A stretch of 64,000 nucleotides of DNA from Flavihumibacter petaseus NBRC 106054 (GTDB lineage Bacteria; Bacteroidota; Bacteroidia; Chitinophagales; Chitinophagaceae), in assembly GCF_000974785.1 (NCBI RefSeq), contig NZ_BBWV01000001.1, positions 496,001 to 560,000 on the forward strand, read 5' to 3'. Under the pieces are notes generated by a model. That model ran no database searches, was not told the DNA's origin, and saw nothing but the letters and a program-made list of their open reading frames with translations. Shown here piece by piece: positions 34,240 to 44,398 of the stretch; position 1 is the first letter of the stretch; every line of letters starts with the position of its first letter. The position numbers and the translations under genes were made by a program.

Positions 34240-36093
34240 TCAGTATCCGGGGTTTTGTTGTCCCGCCATCTTGATGTTGGCATTCAGTTCTTCGAGTGGG
34301 ATCGGGAAGGAATAGGAACGTTCATCACTCCAGTTGCTCGGATGATTATCGGGCAACAGGTTGCCATAATAAGCAGCTTCATTTGCACCGATCCGCCAGC
34401 GGCATACATCGAACCACCAGTGCCCTTCCGCGAACAGTTCAGCCCAGCGTTCGTAACGCAACGGCTGGTTGGCCAGGTTCACATCAGATGCGTCTGCTTT
34501 GGTACGGTCGCTGAGGGTTTTATAGTCCACATCAGAAGCACTGTTGACCGGAAGTCCATATGCACGGCGATGTACTTTGTTGATGTATTCCAATGCAGTG
34601 ATATCGTCACCGCTGTTCATGCAGGCTTCTGCATACAGCAGGTAAACATCCGCCATGCGCAACAGGTAATAGTTGGCACCATCCGCTTGCTTTACATCAT
34701 CCAGCCTGGAGTCAAGCGTCTGGTATTTCTTGTAACTCCACCCATGATACTCCTGCGTGGGCAGGTTGGCACATTTCGCTACAGGCCTTCTCTTGCCGGC
34801 ACCACCGGGCAGACCGAAATACACCGTATCCTGGTAGGGCTCCAGGGCGCAGACATACAAGCGGGGATCAGTGATCTTTTCCGCACGGTACTGTTTTGTT
34901 TTGACGGTATACTCCGGATCGGGTATGCGTTTGATATTGCCCGTAGCAACATCTTCAGGTTTGGTGATGTCGAAATCCGGGTTGTCTACCAGTGCATACA
35001 ACGGCAGATCATATCCAAAACGCACCAGGTTGCGGTCGTGCACACATTCGTTCGCATAACCCATGCCGATACTTCCCGTGCCCGCATCATTGAATCCACT
35101 GGGCGACCAGATCAGTCCCATGCTGGTGGTAAGGTTCTTGTTGGGCATGCCGCCGAAAATGCCATAGTCTGCCGCCACGCGATCCACATTGATCTCAAAA
35201 AGCGATTCTTCATTGAATTCACAGTTGGGATTATTGTTCAGGTTGCTGCCCACATTGGAATTGAACGCCATGCGGTATTTGTCATAAGGCATCAGCGTCT
35301 TGCCACTGTTGTCAATCACCTCTTTCAGGATGGTTTTCGCATTACCCCAATCCTGCGTGAATACATAGGCTTTTCCCAGCAGGGCTTTTGCCGCCCAGTC
35401 GGTTACCCGGCCGCGATAACGGTCTTCCCAATGAACCCCCTGCAGGAGTTGAGCCGCGGTTTGCAGATCCTGTTTAACCAGGTCCCACACCTGTTTCGCG
35501 GAACTTCTCGGTTGTTGTGTTTCCGCCAGTGTGGTGGGCACTTTCGTGAAGATGGGTACCCCCATTTTATCGTCACCGCCAGATGCGCTGATATAACTTT
35601 CGCCATACAGGCATTCCAGCATGAAATAATAATAGGCGCGCAGGAAATGTGCTTCACCGCGGATATAATTGACCATCTGCAATTCAGAGCTGGTCATGTA
35701 GTTGGCTTCATAAAAATCAGCCCGGTCGAGCGCCGCATTGGCGTCCTTCACGCCGGTAAACAGTCCCTGCCAGGTTTGTTTGGCCAGCAGGTTGGAAGAA
35801 TTCATGTTGTTGTACTGGATATCATTCCAGTAGGCCTGCCCGCCATAGACAAGGTTGGATGTATGTTCCGTTGCCGCAAAGGTTTTGCACAGCAACTGGA
35901 AACCGGAGAGGTATTCGTGACGGTAGTTGGCATAGGCCGTGCCCAATACAGACGTCAGGTCATCCAGTGAAGTAGGATAAGAACCGCTGCTGTACCGGCC
36001 GAGATCAGTTACGCTGTCCGGGTCTTTGGTGCAGCCGGTAAACAAGCCTGCTGCAACCATCACCATCGTTATTTTTCTATATAGCGCGTTCAT
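34240..36093 (-). CDS. RagB/SusD family nutrient-binding lipoprotein
   Basis: A 617-residue lipoprotein (Cys21 in LFTGC) with the SusD features: N-terminal SLDDLTSVLGTAYANYR, TPR-like helices including AHFLRAYYYFMLECLYG, LLGKAYVFTQDWGNA, and the C-terminal block RYERWAELFAEGHWWFDVCRW. SusD proteins form the lid on the SusC barrel and bind the polysaccharide at the cell surface. It follows susC by 10 bp and precedes the GH71/99 gene by 1 bp. Confidence 0.94.
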   Translation of the reverse strand: MNALYRKITMVMVAAGLFTGCTKDPDSVTDLGRYSSGSYPTSLDDLTSVLGTAYANYRHEYLSGFQLLCKTFAATEHTSNLVYGGQAYWNDIQYNNMNSSNLLAKQTWQGLFTGVKDANAALDRADFYEANYMTSSELQMVNYIRGEAHFLRAYYYFMLECLYGESYISASGGDDKMGVPIFTKVPTTLAETQQPRSSAKQVWDLVKQDLQTAAQLLQGVHWEDRYRGRVTDWAAKALLGKAYVFTQDWGNAKTILKEVIDNSGKTLMPYDKYRMAFNSNVGSNLNNNPNCEFNEESLFEINVDRVAADYGIFGGMPNKNLTTSMGLIWSPSGFNDAGTGSIGMGYANECVHDRNLVRFGYDLPLYALVDNPDFDITKPEDVATGNIKRIPDPEYTVKTKQYRAEKITDPRLYVCALEPYQDTVYFGLPGGAGKRRPVAKCANLPTQEYHGWSYKKYQTLDSRLDDVKQADGANYYLLRMADVYLLYAEACMNSGDDITALEYINKVHRRAYGLPVNSASDVDYKTLSDRTKADASDVNLANQPLRYERWAELFAEGHWWFDVCRWRIGANEAAYYGNLLPDNHPSNWSDERSYSFPIPLEELNANIKMAGQQNPGY

Positions 36094-36103
36094 TGTTGAA
36101 TGT

Positions 36104-39100
36104 TTAAAGGGTCAGGTTGATGCCAACAGAATAGATGCGGGTGCTGGGGTATTTGTAAGGGCCATCAATACCCCGCGACGTGGTACCACCATTGGTATTG
36201 AGGTCCTGGCTGCCGAGTTCCGGATCCAGTCCGCTGTAATTGGTGAGCCAGAAAAGATTATTGCCCATCACATAAAGCCTGGCAGATTTGATCTTCACGC
36301 GTTCCAGGAATTTGCCGGTGAAGCTGTACCCGATCTGCAGGTTTTTCAGCTTCACATAGGAACCATCTTCCACGAAATAAGAATTGGCCAAAGTATAGTT
36401 GCCGTTGGGATCAGGTGCGAAGGAAGTACCATCCGCACTCAACACGCCGATGCGCGGCTGGTCAGTGAGGCCATTGCTCCCGAGAAAGGATGCCTGGTAG
36501 GCTTTGGAGGTCGTGTTGCCGTCTGACCAAAAGGTTTCTGCATAAGGCGCCACACCATTGAACAGGTCCACTCCCGTTGCGCCGGTAAACAATAGTGCGA
36601 TGTCAAAACCTTTATAGTTGGCGTTGAGGTTCAGACCGAAAGTGAATTTCGGATAGGGATTGCCGATAACCGTACGGTCATCGTCTGTGATCTTTCCATC
36701 CTGGTTCACGTCTTTGAAGATCAGGTCACCCACATTGGCACGTTGACCAGGACGCTGGGGATGTTTATCGATCTGGTCTTCCGCGGTATACATGCCTTCC
36801 ACCTGGAAGCCATAGAATTGGCCGAAGGGAAGTCCCGCTTTGGTATACGTAAGCGCTTGTCCCACCCAGATGCCCTGGGTCGCATTGCCATCGCCATAGT
36901 TGTTGTTGCCGGTACGGATCGGATTGTTGTTGATGCCATCCAGGTCAAGCACTTCATTCTTGTTGAACGACCCTGTAAACCCGATACTGTAATTCAATGC
37001 CTTGTAAACATTGCGGTAACCGATGGCAAGATCAATGCCCTTGTTGTTCACCGATCCGATATTGGTAAAGAAATCACCAATGCCTACGCTGAGCGGTATC
37101 GGAAGGCGGTACAGGAGATCTTTCGTCGTCTTCGTGTACCAGTCCACACTGAAATAAAATTTTCCATTCCACAGTTCTCCATCGATGCCGATATTGGTTT
37201 CATACAGGCTTTCCCATTTGATCCCGCTGTTGGAAAGATTGGTCTGTGTGTAGTTCAGGATGGCCGTGCCGCCGGGGGTAAAATTCTGTGCACTCACCGC
37301 ATCATATACGGAGAGGAAACGATAAGCGGGGATCTGGCTGTTGCCCAGCACACCATAGGAGCCGCGGAATTTCAGGGAGCTGACAACGGGCAATAAGGGC
37401 TGGAAAAATTTCTCGTTGCTGATCCGCCAGCCGGCTGATGCTGCGGGGAAAACACCATACTGGTTACCGGGACCGAATTTGATGAAATCGCCATCGCGGC
37501 GTGCCGATATACTCAGCAGGTATTTGTCGTGGTAGGAATAGTTGATGCGTCCGAACAATGATTTCACCAGCGGGTAGGGATCGTACCCACCGTTTGCGAT
37601 ATTGAACACGGTACCCGATGTAGGCAGGTAGGCATAGCTGGAGCCGCCCACATCAGTTTCGTTGGTGTAAAGGCCATTGTAGGTACCGCGATACTGTTCA
37701 TACCCGATCAGCGCATTGATCATATGATCGCCAAAGCCATGATCAAAAGCGAGGGTATAGGCATTGAGCAGGTTGCGGTAGCTCACAAAGCTTTTTGCCA
37801 GTTGTTTTTTGACCACCGCGTCCACATCGGTGCGGAGCACGCCCTGGAAATCGTTCCCTTCTTCGTTGTAGCCTGTATAGCCGAGTGTTGCTTTGAAAGT
37901 CAGGTCCCATGGTAGTTTCACTTCCGCATAAGCATTGGCCTGAACATTCGTTTGCCGGTTGCTGCGGTCTTTGGTCATGATTTGTCCCACGATATTGGGG
38001 CCGCTGAATCCGGGTGGGTTTCTTGCCCATTCGCCATCGGCTCCATAAATCGCCATGGTGGGTACAGTACGGAAGGGCGGGTTCAGCCTTGGACTGATCG
38101 CGCTGCCTAACGGAGTGCCATAGTCGACGGGAGATGTCTTTCTTTCATATCCATAAACCTGTTCCCCGATCTTCAGCCATTTGGTCACTTTGATATCGGT
38201 ATTCACGCGGAAGGCATTGAAGGCCGATTCGTTGTTGAGGTATACCCCTTTCTGGTCGTTGTGCACTGCAGAAACAAAATAGGTGACCGCAGGTGTGGAG
38301 CCTGAAATGGACAGGTTATAGTCCTGCTCGGTACCATTCCTGAAGATCGCATCCACCCAATTGGTATTGGGAAAGGTATCGGTCATATTGTTGTTGGAAT
38401 AGACCGGATCGCGTACCAGTCTTTTCATCGCCACGAAATCATCGCGGTCGAGCAGTTCCAGTACATTGGGGGTGGTGACGCCGTAACGGGCGCTGAAATT
38501 GATGATCGGTTGCGGTCCCTGTCCGCGTTTGGTGGTGATCATGATCACACCGCCTGCTGCTGCAGCGCCATAGATGGACGCAGCGCTGGCGTCTTTGAGC
38601 ACATCGATCGTGGCAATGTCCTGGGGATTGATATTATCACCGCTGCCCCTGATTCCATCAATGATGTAGAGGGGGTTTGGTTGGTTGAGCGAGGACACCC
38701 CGCGTATGGTGATCTGGGCGCTGGTTCCCGGCTCGCCGGAGGATTTGGTGATGTCCACCCCTGCGACGCGGCCCTGGAGCGCTTCCGCAACATTCTGTAC
38801 GGGAAGATTTTTAATGGCCTCCCCTTTTACGGAGCTGATGGCACCGGTAACATCGCGGCGTTTCTGTGTGCCGTACCCGACCACGACAACCTGGTCAAGC
38901 GTGGTCGCCTGGGCGGCGAGGGTAATGGCGACCGTGGTTCGGCCCTGCAGGGGCACTACCTGGGTGCGGAAACCAATAAAGGTGACCGTTAGCGCGGTAT
39001 CGCCTGGATCGAGACTGAGGGTGAAGCTGCCGTCATTGGCGGTTTTAACACCAGCTGAAGGCGACCGTTGTCCCTTCACGGTAGCACCCGTGAGCGGAAC

Positions 39101-39217
39101 CTCCTTTTCATCGGTCACCTTTCCGGTGACTGTTTTTACCTGGGCAGAAGAAAACAGGAATGAAGTCAGGGCGGCACATAAGCATGACGCCATCAGCAGT
39201 TGTCGCGGCCATTTCAT
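36104..39217 (-). CDS. SusC/RagA TonB-linked outer membrane transporter
   Basis: A 1037-residue protein from ATG 39217 with signal peptide ending FSSAQ. Order: carboxypeptidase regulatory-like domain (about 30-110, ending IGFRTQVVPL), TonB box region with VVVVGYGTQKRRDVTGA, plug domain (about 115-225, NVAEALQGRVAGV, NPLYIIDGIRG), and a long beta-barrel finishing RIYSVGINLTL. It imports oligosaccharides across the outer membrane with energy from TonB. It is the first gene of the operon with SusD and the glycosidases; no dedicated sigma/anti-sigma pair is adjacent. Confidence 0.94.
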   Translation of the reverse strand: MKWPRQLLMASCLCAALTSFLFSSAQVKTVTGKVTDEKEVPLTGATVKGQRSPSAGVKTANDGSFTLSLDPGDTALTVTFIGFRTQVVPLQGRTTVAITLAAQATTLDQVVVVGYGTQKRRDVTGAISSVKGEAIKNLPVQNVAEALQGRVAGVDITKSSGEPGTSAQITIRGVSSLNQPNPLYIIDGIRGSGDNINPQDIATIDVLKDASAASIYGAAAAGGVIMITTKRGQGPQPIINFSARYGVTTPNVLELLDRDDFVAMKRLVRDPVYSNNNMTDTFPNTNWVDAIFRNGTEQDYNLSISGSTPAVTYFVSAVHNDQKGVYLNNESAFNAFRVNTDIKVTKWLKIGEQVYGYERKTSPVDYGTPLGSAISPRLNPPFRTVPTMAIYGADGEWARNPPGFSGPNIVGQIMTKDRSNRQTNVQANAYAEVKLPWDLTFKATLGYTGYNEEGNDFQGVLRTDVDAVVKKQLAKSFVSYRNLLNAYTLAFDHGFGDHMINALIGYEQYRGTYNGLYTNETDVGGSSYAYLPTSGTVFNIANGGYDPYPLVKSLFGRINYSYHDKYLLSISARRDGDFIKFGPGNQYGVFPAASAGWRISNEKFFQPLLPVVSSLKFRGSYGVLGNSQIPAYRFLSVYDAVSAQNFTPGGTAILNYTQTNLSNSGIKWESLYETNIGIDGELWNGKFYFSVDWYTKTTKDLLYRLPIPLSVGIGDFFTNIGSVNNKGIDLAIGYRNVYKALNYSIGFTGSFNKNEVLDLDGINNNPIRTGNNNYGDGNATQGIWVGQALTYTKAGLPFGQFYGFQVEGMYTAEDQIDKHPQRPGQRANVGDLIFKDVNQDGKITDDDRTVIGNPYPKFTFGLNLNANYKGFDIALLFTGATGVDLFNGVAPYAETFWSDGNTTSKAYQASFLGSNGLTDQPRIGVLSADGTSFAPDPNGNYTLANSYFVEDGSYVKLKNLQIGYSFTGKFLERVKIKSARLYVMGNNLFWLTNYSGLDPELGSQDLNTNGGTTSRGIDGPYKYPSTRIYSVGINLTL

Positions 39218-39400
39218 AGCAAGCAATTTTTGAGCTACAGAGACTGAAACTCAAAAGACGCATGGCTGCGAACGAAATCCAATTAGTACCGGCTTTATAT
39301 CCGAAATATCCGGCGCATTGACTTCAGATCAGAAAATTATGATCTGATAATTAATCCATTACAATAGATTACAGTAAATCCACATATACTATTCTTACCC

Positions 39401-39829
39401 TTAGTATCGCACATATTTTTCAACATTCAGGCGTTCAATTCCGAGGTTTTCAATTTTTTCGACCCCTGTCTGTATCAGTGAATCTTTGGTAACCCGAAGC
39501 GTAAATGTGAAATCATGGCCTTCCCATTCCCGCGCATTGCAATACTCGAGGTGTTCGGTGTACTGGTCACCTTTGAGCTGGTAGGTGCCGCCACCGGAAG
39601 AATACATGGCTGTCGCGCTGTCTTTTCCTTTGGAAAGGTCATGTCCCATAAAAGCAAAATGCGTGGCATTGATCACTTTAATAAAGGACTTGTCGCCGGT
39701 ATATTGGGTAGTCGTGGATTTTCCTTTTTCTACGACGGTTCCCGACACCAGCTTCCAGGTTCCCTGGACGGAAACTTCTTTAGCGGGTTTCGGAAACAAA
39801 GAAAGGCAGCACAAAAGCAGTGATAACAT
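39401..39829 (-). CDS. secreted lipocalin-like domain protein
   Basis: A 142-residue protein with a short hydrophobic N-terminus (MLSLLLCCLSLF) and a beta-barrel pattern: VQGTWKLVSGTVVEKG, SFIKVINATHFAFMGHDLSKG, YQLKGDQYTEHLEYCNAREWEGH. This matches small lipocalin-like (DUF4488-type) proteins of Bacteroidota. Probable small-ligand binder of the periplasm. Divergent from DUF202 and 183 bp downstream in position from susC. Confidence 0.65.
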   Translation of the reverse strand: MLSLLLCCLSLFPKPAKEVSVQGTWKLVSGTVVEKGKSTTTQYTGDKSFIKVINATHFAFMGHDLSKGKDSATAMYSSGGGTYQLKGDQYTEHLEYCNAREWEGHDFTFTLRVTKDSLIQTGVEKIENLGIERLNVEKYVRY

Positions 39830-39882
39830 ATTGGTTCAATTTGGTTCCCAATTTCAATAATTTAGGGGAGAATTGTTTCGAT

Positions 39883-40272
39883 ATGGAAAAAGATCAGCGG
39901 AATACTCCCCGGAACTCCAATGAGCATCTCGCTAACGAGCGGACATTACTGGCATGGATCCGGACGTCCATCGCGGTGATCACCTTCGGGTTTGTGATCG
40001 TCAAGTTTTCCCTCTTCATCAAACAGATGAGCATGGTCATGGGAAAGGAATATTCTGTACCGCAGCATGGTTACTCTGCGCCGGTGGGTATTCTCCTGGT
40101 GATCATGGGAGCATTGGGACTGATCTTCGGCGCCTTCCGGTACCGGGCAACCGAAAAACAGCTGGATGAAGGCCGCTATGTAAATCAGTCCGGCATGCTG
40201 TATATTTTTGTGGCGGCCATGCTGGTGATCAGCATCCTTCTTGTGTGGTACCTGGTGGTTACGACCCGTTAG
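39883..40272 (+). CDS. DUF202 (YidH-type) inner membrane protein
   Basis: A 129-residue protein from ATG 39883. It has the diagnostic LANERTLLAWIRTSIAVITFGFVIVKF block of DUF202, two further membrane segments (about 66-88 and 105-125), and a loop FRYRATEKQLDEGRY. Function of the family is unknown. Its last 14 bp overlap the end of the convergent MBL gene. Confidence 0.85.
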   Translation: MEKDQRNTPRNSNEHLANERTLLAWIRTSIAVITFGFVIVKFSLFIKQMSMVMGKEYSVPQHGYSAPVGILLVIMGALGLIFGAFRYRATEKQLDEGRYVNQSGMLYIFVAAMLVISILLVWYLVVTTR

Positions 40273-41656
40273 CCATGATTACCCCGGCCGCTTTCATTTC
40301 TTTCAGTCCGCCTTCCACATCAATTAAATTATCATAGCCCCTTGCCCGCAGGATGGAATTGAATACCATGGAACGGTAGCCGCCGGCACAATGCACATAA
40401 TAGGTCTTGTTCCTGTCCAGGGATTTCATATCGTCGTTCACAAAATCGAGTGGGGCATTGATGGCGTTCTGAACATGGCCGGCTGCATATTCATCTTCGC
40501 GGCGCACGTCGAGAATATTGATGGGGCCGGCATGTTGTAATGCGGCAAATGCTTCGGGTGTAATCACGGAAATGGAATCTTTTTCCTTTCCTGCCTGAAG
40601 CCAGGCCTCGAAGCCGCCTTTCAGGTAACCGATCGTGTGGTCGTAGCCTACCCTTGCCAGCCGGATGATCACTTCTTCTTCCCGCCCCTGGTCGGTAACC
40701 AGCAGGATTTCCTGTTGAATATCGGGGATCATGGCGCCGACCCATGGGGCAAAGCTGCCATCGATGCCGATATTGATCGAATTCGGAATGAATCCCCTGG
40801 AAAAATCTTCCGCATCACGGGTATCGAGGATAATGGCTCCGCTGGCATTTGCTGTCGCTTCAAAAGCATCGGGATCGAGTGCCTGCTGACCCCGGGCGAT
40901 CACTTTATCGATGGAATCGTATCCCTGCACATTCATCAGCACATTTAAGGGGAAATAGGCGGGTGGTGGCTGAAGCCCGTCGATCACCTGGCGGATAAAA
41001 TCCTCTTTGGTAAGGTCTTGTTGCAGGGCATAGTTGGTGCGTTTCTGGTGCCCCAGCGTATCGGAAGTTTCCCTGCTCATGTTTTTGCCGCAGGCACTGC
41101 CTGCGCCATGGGCGGGATAAACGATCAGGTCGTCGGCGAGGGGCATAATCTTATTGCGCAGGGAGTCATAAAGATGGCCTGCGAGAATTTCGGTGGTAAG
41201 GGTGGCATCTACTTTCTGGGCGAGATCCGGCCTGCCGACATCACCGATAAACAGGGTATCGCCACTGAAAAGCGCTTTTCCCTTTCCTGTTTCATCCAGC
41301 AGCAGGTAGCAGGTGCTTTCCATGGTGTGTCCGGGCGTGTGCAGCACTTTGATGCTGCACTTGCCCAGGGGCAGGATCTCGCCGTCAGTGGCGGCATAAA
41401 AGGGAAAGGAAGGTTTCGCCATCGGGCCGTACACGATCGATGCGCCGGTTTTGGCCGCAAGGTCCAGGTGCCCGGAAACAAAATCTGCGTGGAAATGGGT
41501 TTCCAGCACATAGCGGATGGTCGCCCCGTCTTTTTCGGCCCTCCTGATATAGGGTGCCACTTCCCGCAGCGGATCAATCACAGCTGCCTCCCCATCAGAC
41601 TCGATGTAATAGGCCCCCTGAGCGAGGCAACCGGTATAGATCTGTTCAATGCGCAT
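40259..41656 (-). CDS. MBL-fold sulfur enzyme with two rhodanese domains (persulfide dioxygenase-like)
   Basis: A 465-residue protein from ATG 41656. Residues 1-240 are an ETHE1/glyoxalase II-like metallo-beta-lactamase fold with the metal-ligand motif THFHADFVSGH, TPGHTMES and SGDTLFIGDVGRPDLA. Two rhodanese domains follow: about 260-355 (ILDTRDAEDFSRGFIPNSINI), where the usual Cys loop reads VTDQGREEE without cysteine, and about 370-460, whose loop HCAGGYRS retains the active Cys. Such proteins oxidise or shuttle persulfide sulfur. The DUF202 gene converges on its end. Confidence 0.85.
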   Translation of the reverse strand: MRIEQIYTGCLAQGAYYIESDGEAAVIDPLREVAPYIRRAEKDGATIRYVLETHFHADFVSGHLDLAAKTGASIVYGPMAKPSFPFYAATDGEILPLGKCSIKVLHTPGHTMESTCYLLLDETGKGKALFSGDTLFIGDVGRPDLAQKVDATLTTEILAGHLYDSLRNKIMPLADDLIVYPAHGAGSACGKNMSRETSDTLGHQKRTNYALQQDLTKEDFIRQVIDGLQPPPAYFPLNVLMNVQGYDSIDKVIARGQQALDPDAFEATANASGAIILDTRDAEDFSRGFIPNSINIGIDGSFAPWVGAMIPDIQQEILLVTDQGREEEVIIRLARVGYDHTIGYLKGGFEAWLQAGKEKDSISVITPEAFAALQHAGPINILDVRREDEYAAGHVQNAINAPLDFVNDDMKSLDRNKTYYVHCAGGYRSMVFNSILRARGYDNLIDVEGGLKEMKAAGVIMANGS

Positions 41657-41705
41657 CACTACAAATTTACCGCTTTCCCGTTTTACAGATGGCTTGCGTG
41701 GCTTA

Positions 41706-41722
41706 GGTGGGCCTTGCCCACC
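41706..41722. repeat. perfect palindrome GGTGGGC-CTT-GCCCACC
   Basis: Seven-bp perfect arms in the spacer 41657-42052 upstream of the phosphoketolase gene. It belongs with the REP-like palindromes at 18423-18454 and 50568-50628. Confidence 0.5.
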
Positions 41723-41892
41723 GTCTTAGTCTGCCGAAGCGCAGCGAAGGTAGAAGCTCAAAAATTTACGCGTTTGAATCCGGTTGTTGCGATGCTACCC
41801 CAGTTCCAACAAGGTTTCCCTACCAGGATTTTATATGAAGTTCCCGATTGAGAATTTACATGGTTAAGAAAGCTATTGAGCCGTCTAAAACG

Positions 41893-41940
41893 CATACGGT
41901 TATAGAATGCAGTGTGGTGGCTCATTTCACTGAGTTTTAC
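41893..41940. repeat. third copy of the 18.5-kb inverted-repeat arm
   Basis: About 48 bp nearly identical to 18779-18826, with the shared core CAGTGTGGTGGCTCATTTCA. The word TTCCCGATTGA precedes it at 41841-41851, as it precedes the 18.7-kb copy, so both sites carry parts of one longer element. The rest of the 396-bp spacer shows no gene, only a direct repeat GTGAGCACCAAA at 42019 and 42032. Confidence 0.55.
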
Positions 41941-42052
41941 AATTTGTCCAATTTTGAAAAAGAGGATATCGTTCTCAAAATGGCGATTCCGGTGATCACC
42001 GGCTGTCATTACAGAAAGGTGAGCACCAAATGTGAGCACCAAACGAACCGAC

Positions 42053-44398
42053 ATGACAGATCTGAAACTTATTGATGCTTATTGGCGAGCGGCCAATTAT
42101 CTTTCGGTGGGACAAATCTACCTCTTTGACAATCCGCTGCTGAAAGCACCATTGAAACTGGAGCACATCAAGAAGGCGCTGCTGGGTCACTGGGGTACGA
42201 CGCCGGGACAAAATTTCATCTATGTACACCTGAACCGGATCATCAGCCAGTACGACCTGAACATGATCTATATTTCCGGTCCTGGCCACGGGGGACCGGC
42301 ACTTGTAGCCAATACTTATCTCGAAGGAACCTATTCAGAAATCTATCCTGACATCACGCGCGACGAAGAGGGCATGCTCAGGTTATTCCGCCAGTTTTCC
42401 TTTCCCGGCGGTATTGCCAGCCATGTTTCCCCCGAATGCCCCGGATCCATGCATGAAGGCGGAGAACTGGGGTATTCATTGAGCCATGCTTTCGGCGCTG
42501 TATTCGACAATCCTGACCTGATGGTGGCCTGCGTAGTTGGTGACGGAGAAGCGGAGACAGGCCCTCTCGCAACGGCCTGGCATTCCAACAAATTTCTGCA
42601 CCCGGTGAAGGATGGCGTGGTGTTACCGATCCTGCACCTGAACGGTTATAAGATTGCAAATCCCACCGTGTTGGCGAGAATCGACCCTGAAGAACTTGAT
42701 GCCTTATTTAAAGGCTATGGCTATAAGCCCTATGTAGTGGAAGGTTCAGACCCGGAAGACATGCACCGCAAGATGGCCGATACACTTGACCAGGTGATCC
42801 GCGATATCCGGCAGATCAGGGAAAGGGCAATTGCCAATGAGCATGCAGGAAGGCCGCGCTGGCCCATGATCATCCTGCGATCGCCAAAAGGATGGACAGG
42901 TCCGAAGGAAGTGGATGGCGTACCGGTGGAAGGCAATTTCAGGAGTCACCAGGTACCGCTTTCCGATCCGGGAGAAAATCCTGCGCACCTTAAGTTGCTG
43001 GAGGCCTGGTTAAAACAATACCGTCCGGAGGAATTATTTGATGAAAAAGGTACGCTCCGGGAGGAATTGGCAGCACTGGCCCCGAAAGGCGAACGGCGCA
43101 TGGGTGCCAACCCGCACAGCAATGGCGGCCCCTCCCTGCGGGACCTGCGTATGCCTGATTTCCGGGAGTATGCGATCCCGGTGAAGGAACGCAGCGCAGC
43201 AGGCCCGGGCGATACTAAGGTTCTTGGGAAATTCATCAGGGATATCACCAGCAGCAATCCCGATAATTTCCGCCTCTTCGGTCCTGATGAAACATTATCC
43301 AATAAGCTGAATGCCGTTTTTGAAGTGACCAACCGGCAATGGCAGGCACCGGTTGATTCCGGAGACGAATTTCTTTCCCCATCCGGCAGGGTGATGGAAA
43401 TGCTCAGTGAACACCAGTGCGAGGGTTGGCTGGAAGGATACCTGCTCACCGGCCGACATGGACTTTTCAACTGCTATGAAGCCTTCATCCACATTATCGA
43501 CTCGATGTTCAACCAGCACGCCAAGTGGCTGAAGATGACGGCTGAGTTACCGTGGAGAAAAAAATTGCCGTCGCTCAATATTCTACTGGCATCGCATGTC
43601 TGGCGGCAGGATCATAACGGATTCACGCACCAGGACCCTGGCTTCATTGATCATGTGGTCAACAAGAAGGCTTCCGTGGTGCGGGTGTACCTGCCGCCGG
43701 ATGCGAACTGCCTGTTGAGTGTAATGGATCACTGCCTGAGCACAAGACATTATGTGAATGTGGTGGTGGCGGGAAAGCATCCCTCACCGCAATGGCTGCC
43801 GATGGAAGAAGCAGTGGTGCATTGCACCAAGGGAATCGGCATTTTCACCTGGGCCAGCAATGATGAAAAAACTGCACCGGATGTGGTGATGGCCTGCGCC
43901 GGGGATGTGCCTACACTCGAAACACTGGCTGCAGTATCCATCCTGCGGGAACATCTGCCGGAAATCAGGATCAGGGTAGTTAACGTGGTTGATCTCATGA
44001 AACTGCAACCGGAATCCGAACATTCACACGGTCTGAATGACCGCGATTTTGATGCGCTCTTTACAAAAGACAAACCAGTGATCTTTGCATTTCATGGATA
44101 TCCCTGGCTGATCCACCGGCTGACTTACCGGCGTACCAATCATCACAACATTCATGTGCGGGGCTATAAGGAAGAAGGTACCATCACTACGGCATTTGAC
44201 ATGACTGTACTGAACGACCTGGATCGTTTTCACCTGGTGGAAGATGTGATCGATCGTCTGCCTGCCCTCGGAGAAAAAGCCGCCTGGCTGAAACAGCTGA
44301 TGCAGGATAAACTGATTATCCACTATAATTACATCCGCGAACACGGCATTGATATGCCTGAAATAAGAGACTGGAAATGGAAGGTGCCGAAACAATAA
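42053..44398 (+). CDS. phosphoketolase (Xfp type)
   Basis: A 781-residue thiamine-diphosphate enzyme from ATG 42053, of usual family length. The N-terminal block ([46 protein letters not shown]) and the ThDP-binding [14 protein letters not shown] are diagnostic; C-terminal VNVVDLMKL and HGYPWLIH also fit. It cleaves xylulose 5-phosphate or fructose 6-phosphate with phosphate to acetyl phosphate plus glyceraldehyde 3-phosphate or erythrose 4-phosphate. It overlaps the start of acetate kinase by 22 bp, so the two form a coupled pair. Confidence 0.93.
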   Translation: MTDLKLIDAYWRAANYLSVGQIYLFDNPLLKAPLKLEHIKKALLGHWGTTPGQNFIYVHLNRIISQYDLNMIYISGPGHGGPALVANTYLEGTYSEIYPDITRDEEGMLRLFRQFSFPGGIASHVSPECPGSMHEGGELGYSLSHAFGAVFDNPDLMVACVVGDGEAETGPLATAWHSNKFLHPVKDGVVLPILHLNGYKIANPTVLARIDPEELDALFKGYGYKPYVVEGSDPEDMHRKMADTLDQVIRDIRQIRERAIANEHAGRPRWPMIILRSPKGWTGPKEVDGVPVEGNFRSHQVPLSDPGENPAHLKLLEAWLKQYRPEELFDEKGTLREELAALAPKGERRMGANPHSNGGPSLRDLRMPDFREYAIPVKERSAAGPGDTKVLGKFIRDITSSNPDNFRLFGPDETLSNKLNAVFEVTNRQWQAPVDSGDEFLSPSGRVMEMLSEHQCEGWLEGYLLTGRHGLFNCYEAFIHIIDSMFNQHAKWLKMTAELPWRKKLPSLNILLASHVWRQDHNGFTHQDPGFIDHVVNKKASVVRVYLPPDANCLLSVMDHCLSTRHYVNVVVAGKHPSPQWLPMEEAVVHCTKGIGIFTWASNDEKTAPDVVMACAGDVPTLETLAAVSILREHLPEIRIRVVNVVDLMKLQPESEHSHGLNDRDFDALFTKDKPVIFAFHGYPWLIHRLTYRRTNHHNIHVRGYKEEGTITTAFDMTVLNDLDRFHLVEDVIDRLPALGEKAAWLKQLMQDKLIIHYNYIREHGIDMPEIRDWKWKVPKQ

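Noticed and set aside
34255-35970. 571-codon open frame opposite the susD gene
   Set aside because: Its sequence has no domain, and the opposite strand clearly encodes SusD with family motifs; it is a codon-bias shadow.
41018-41851. 277-codon open frame opposite the MBL-rhodanese gene
   Set aside because: The MBL metal motif and rhodanese domains on the other strand are unambiguous.
41848-42075. 75-codon frame over the repeat upstream of phosphoketolase
   Set aside because: It reads through the repeat arm that also occurs at 18.8 kb and runs into the phosphoketolase start; composition is not gene-like.
42053-44398. Transketolase as an alternative to phosphoketolase
   Set aside because: The SGPGHGGPA and [14 protein letters not shown] blocks and the 781-residue length are those of phosphoketolase, and acetate kinase directly follows.
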